Shown here: positions 4,436 to 6,410 of the stretch, one piece after another
Layout: each line of letters opens with the position of its first letter
Numbering within the stretch: the stretch's first letter is position 1
Source: Chloroflexota bacterium
Lineage (GTDB): Bacteria > Chloroflexota > Dehalococcoidia > DSTF01 > JACRBR01
DNA: 6,410 bases
Direction of reading: 5' to 3'
NCBI GenBank assembly: GCA_025355835.1
Contig: JANXYW010000094.1
Coordinates: 1 to 6,410 of the forward strand
Position numbers and translations under genes: made by a program
Notes under the pieces: generated by a model
What the model saw: only the letters and a program-made list of their open reading frames with translations
Told to the model about the DNA's origin: nothing
The model's database searches: none

Positions 4436-6410
4436 TCAACACCGCGAATAGCCGCAGTTGCGGCAGCTCATGCAGCCTTCCGCGAACACGAGGATCGCGC
4501 CGCAGTCCGGGCAGCTCATGCCCGTGCTCGTCGCTTCGGTTGCGGGGTGCGCGGCCGATCGCGGCGTCGTTCGCCGGGGTTCGACGGTCGGTGTGGCTGC
4601 CACGGAGCGCTTTTTGGCGCGCGCAGTTGCTTTGGTCGCTAGCGGCTCGGGCGGGAGGATACTCGCGCGGAGGAAGCGCAGTTCCATCCAGCGGAAGATG
4701 TAGTCGACCATCGACGATGCGGTCGGAATGGCCGGGTTGCCCGTGAGGCCGGCTGGCTCGAAGTGCACGCCGCGGAACTTCGATGAGAGATTCTGCAGCG
4801 GTACGCCGTATTGCAACGCGACCGACGTCAGCACCGCCACCGAATCCATCAGGCCGCGGATCGTCGAACCCTCTTTCGAGATGTTGACGAAGATCTCGCC
4901 CGGCGTGCCCTCGTCGTACAGGCCGACCGTGAGGTAGCCCTCCTGTTCGCCGACGCGGAACTTGTGCGTGATCGATTGGCGCTCGTCCGGCAGATGCCGC
5001 CGGTACGGCGCACCCGCTGGACGCGGCGCCGTCGAAGCGAGCGGCGCCGGGTGGGATGCGGACGCGAGCAGTTCACCCATGGCGAGCGCGAGCTCCGCCG
5101 CGACGGCCTCCGCCTGCTCCGGCCCACGCGCCGTCGCGTGCGATAGCACCTGGTGGTCGCGCGAGCCGTCGCGGTACACCGTGATGCCCTTGCAGCCTTC
5201 GCGATACGCCAGCATGTACGCGGTCTCGACATCGGCGACCGTCGCATCGTGGCGGAAGTTGATCGTCTTGCTCACGGCGTTGTCGGTGTGGTGCTGGAAC
5301 GCCGCCTGCATCCGCACATGCCACTCCGGGTCGATATCGTGCGACGTGCGGAAAACGTCCTTCGCCCACGCCGGCACGTCGTCGCGCTCCTCGAGCGCGC
5401 CGCCTTCGGCCAGGTACGCGATCAGCTCGTCGCTGTAGAAGCCCTCGGCTTCGGCGACGGCGCGGAACGTCTGGTTCACCTCCGGCAGTCGCGTCGCCTT
5501 CGATGGATCCTTGCGGTCGAGATAGTGCTGTCGCATGAACGCCAGCGCGAACGCCGGCTCGATGCCGCCGGAGCAGTCGGCGATGATGCTCAGTGTGCCC
5601 GTCGGCGCGACGGTGGTGCGCGTGGAGTTGCGGTAGCGCGGCCCGCCGCGGCTATCGCCCGAAGCCGGATCGTAGATCGAGCCGTGCCACGCCGGGAAGA
5701 CGCCGCGTTCATCCGCGAGCGCCATCGACGCGCGATCCGCGCCTTCTTGAATGAACTGCATCACGCGCGCCGCCAGCGCGATCGCCTCATCCGAGTCGTA
5801 GCGGATGCGTAGCGTGAACAGCAGGTCCGCCCACCCCATCACGCCCAGTCCGATCTTGCGCGTCTGCTTCGTCATCTCATCGATCTGCGGGATCGGATAG
5901 CGATTCTGCTCGATGACGTCGTCGAGGAATCGCACGCACACCGGGATCGCTTCACCCAGCGCGTCCCAATCGAGCACGGGCGACGCGTACGTCGCGCGCT
6001 TGCCGTTGCGCGCGCGCGTCGCCGCTGGAGCCGAGTCCGTGACGAAGCGCGAGAGGTTGATCGAACCGAGATTGCAGGATTCGTACGGCAACAGCGGCTG
6101 CTCGCCACACGGGTTCGTCGCCTCGATGCGGCCGAGCTGCGGCGTCGGGTTGTCGCGGTTGATCCGGTCCAAGAACACGAGGCCGGGGTCGCCGTTCTTC
6201 CACGCGTTCTCGACCATCTGCCGGAAGATCGCGCGGGCGTCGGCGCGGCGCGCCACCTTGTGCGTGCGCGGGTTGACGAGATCGTACGACTCGCCGCGCT
6301 CGACGGCCTGCATGAAGCGCTCGGTGACGGCGACGCTGATGTTGAAGTTCTGCAGCGCGGACATGTCCGATTTCACATTGATGAACGTCTCGATGTCCGG
6401 ATGATCGACG
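4436..6410 (-). CDS. nrdJ: Class II (adenosylcobalamin-dependent) ribonucleotide reductase, C-terminal part
   Basis: This enzyme reduces ribonucleotides to deoxyribonucleotides for DNA synthesis, using adenosylcobalamin to generate a thiyl radical, so it needs no oxygen. The reading frame runs open through the window edge (HPDIETFINVKSDM begins near 6403), so the start, first redox cysteine and cobalamin-binding N-terminal part are missing; 657 residues are visible. NPCGE at 6101-6115 holds the catalytic Asn, Cys (6107-6109) and Glu, matching N320/C322/E324 of the Thermotoga maritima enzyme. The Cys 11 residues later (6074-6076) matches its redox-pair C333. APTGTLSIIADCSGG follows, then LPDERQSITHKF and EGYLTVGLYDEGTPGEIF, standard for NrdJ. 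An Ala/Arg/Thr-rich linker leads to a C-terminal zinc ribbon, CPDCG...CMSCRNCGYSRC, ending in Cys, whose cysteines likely re-reduce the active site. It is convergent with the FmdB-family gene. The GTG at 6376 is internal, not a start. Confidence 0.95.
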   Translation of the reverse strand, partial: VDHPDIETFINVKSDMSALQNFNISVAVTERFMQAVERGESYDLVNPRTHKVARRADARAIFRQMVENAWKNGDPGLVFLDRINRDNPTPQLGRIEATNPCGEQPLLPYESCNLGSINLSRFVTDSAPAATRARNGKRATYASPVLDWDALGEAIPVCVRFLDDVIEQNRYPIPQIDEMTKQTRKIGLGVMGWADLLFTLRIRYDSDEAIALAARVMQFIQEGADRASMALADERGVFPAWHGSIYDPASGDSRGGPRYRNSTRTTVAPTGTLSIIADCSGGIEPAFALAFMRQHYLDRKDPSKATRLPEVNQTFRAVAEAEGFYSDELIAYLAEGGALEERDDVPAWAKDVFRTSHDIDPEWHVRMQAAFQHHTDNAVSKTINFRHDATVADVETAYMLAYREGCKGITVYRDGSRDHQVLSHATARGPEQAEAVAAELALAMGELLASASHPAPLASTAPRPAGAPYRRHLPDERQSITHKFRVGEQEGYLTVGLYDEGTPGEIFVNISKEGSTIRGLMDSVAVLTSVALQYGVPLQNLSSKFRGVHFEPAGLTGNPAIPTASSMVDYIFRWMELRFLRASILPPEPLATKATARAKKRSVAATPTVEPRRTTPRSAAHPATEATSTGMSCPDCGAILVFAEGCMSCRNCGYSRC

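Noticed and set aside
4449..4520. C-terminal CPDCG...CRNCGYSRC of NrdJ as a separate fused zinc-finger protein
   Set aside because: This cysteine-rich tail is a normal part of many class II ribonucleotide reductases and probably acts in re-reduction, so it is not a novel fusion.

Overview
The window is a GC-rich bacterial chromosome segment made almost entirely of housekeeping genes. It suggests a member of the Chloroflexota, possibly Dehalococcoidia-like. That is a judgement from recall: the primary sigma factor has a long insert between regions 1.2 and 2.1, the DnaG zinc motif is CFGAC rather than CFGC, the ribonucleotide reductase is class II (B12-dependent), and the gaps carry short palindromes and CACAGAG/CACGGAG repeats of a kind common in environmental GC-rich genomes. 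No search was run, so the phylum is a moderate-confidence inference.

Layout. (1) 31-1974 (+): dnaG, the replication primase. (2) 1971-3509 (+): the primary sigma factor (rpoD/sigA). Its ATG overlaps the dnaG stop as ATGA, so the two form a translationally coupled pair, the core of the classical macromolecular-synthesis operon without an adjacent rpsU. (3) 3510-4028: a 519-bp non-coding stretch packed with repeats: five tandem GTCGTCG units, a pair of inverted ~33-bp CACAGAG/CACGGAG repeats bounding about 410 bp, a near-exact direct repeat and several short hairpins. (4) 4029-4265 (+): a 78-residue FmdB-family zinc-ribbon protein. (5) 4266-4435: a 170-bp convergent gap with two strong hairpins. 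(6) 4436-6410 (-): the C-terminal 657 residues of a class II ribonucleotide reductase (nrdJ), whose 5' end lies outside the window.

How they fit together. Primase starts replication, NrdJ supplies deoxynucleotides and the sigma factor directs housekeeping transcription. The dnaG-sigma coupling links replication and transcription initiation. The FmdB protein has no assigned role. I see no defence system, CRISPR array, RNA gene, phage gene or transposase. The least explained DNA is the repeat-rich gap 3510-4028 together with the related hairpins at 4320-4418. The long overlapping open frames in both strands are by-products of high GC content.
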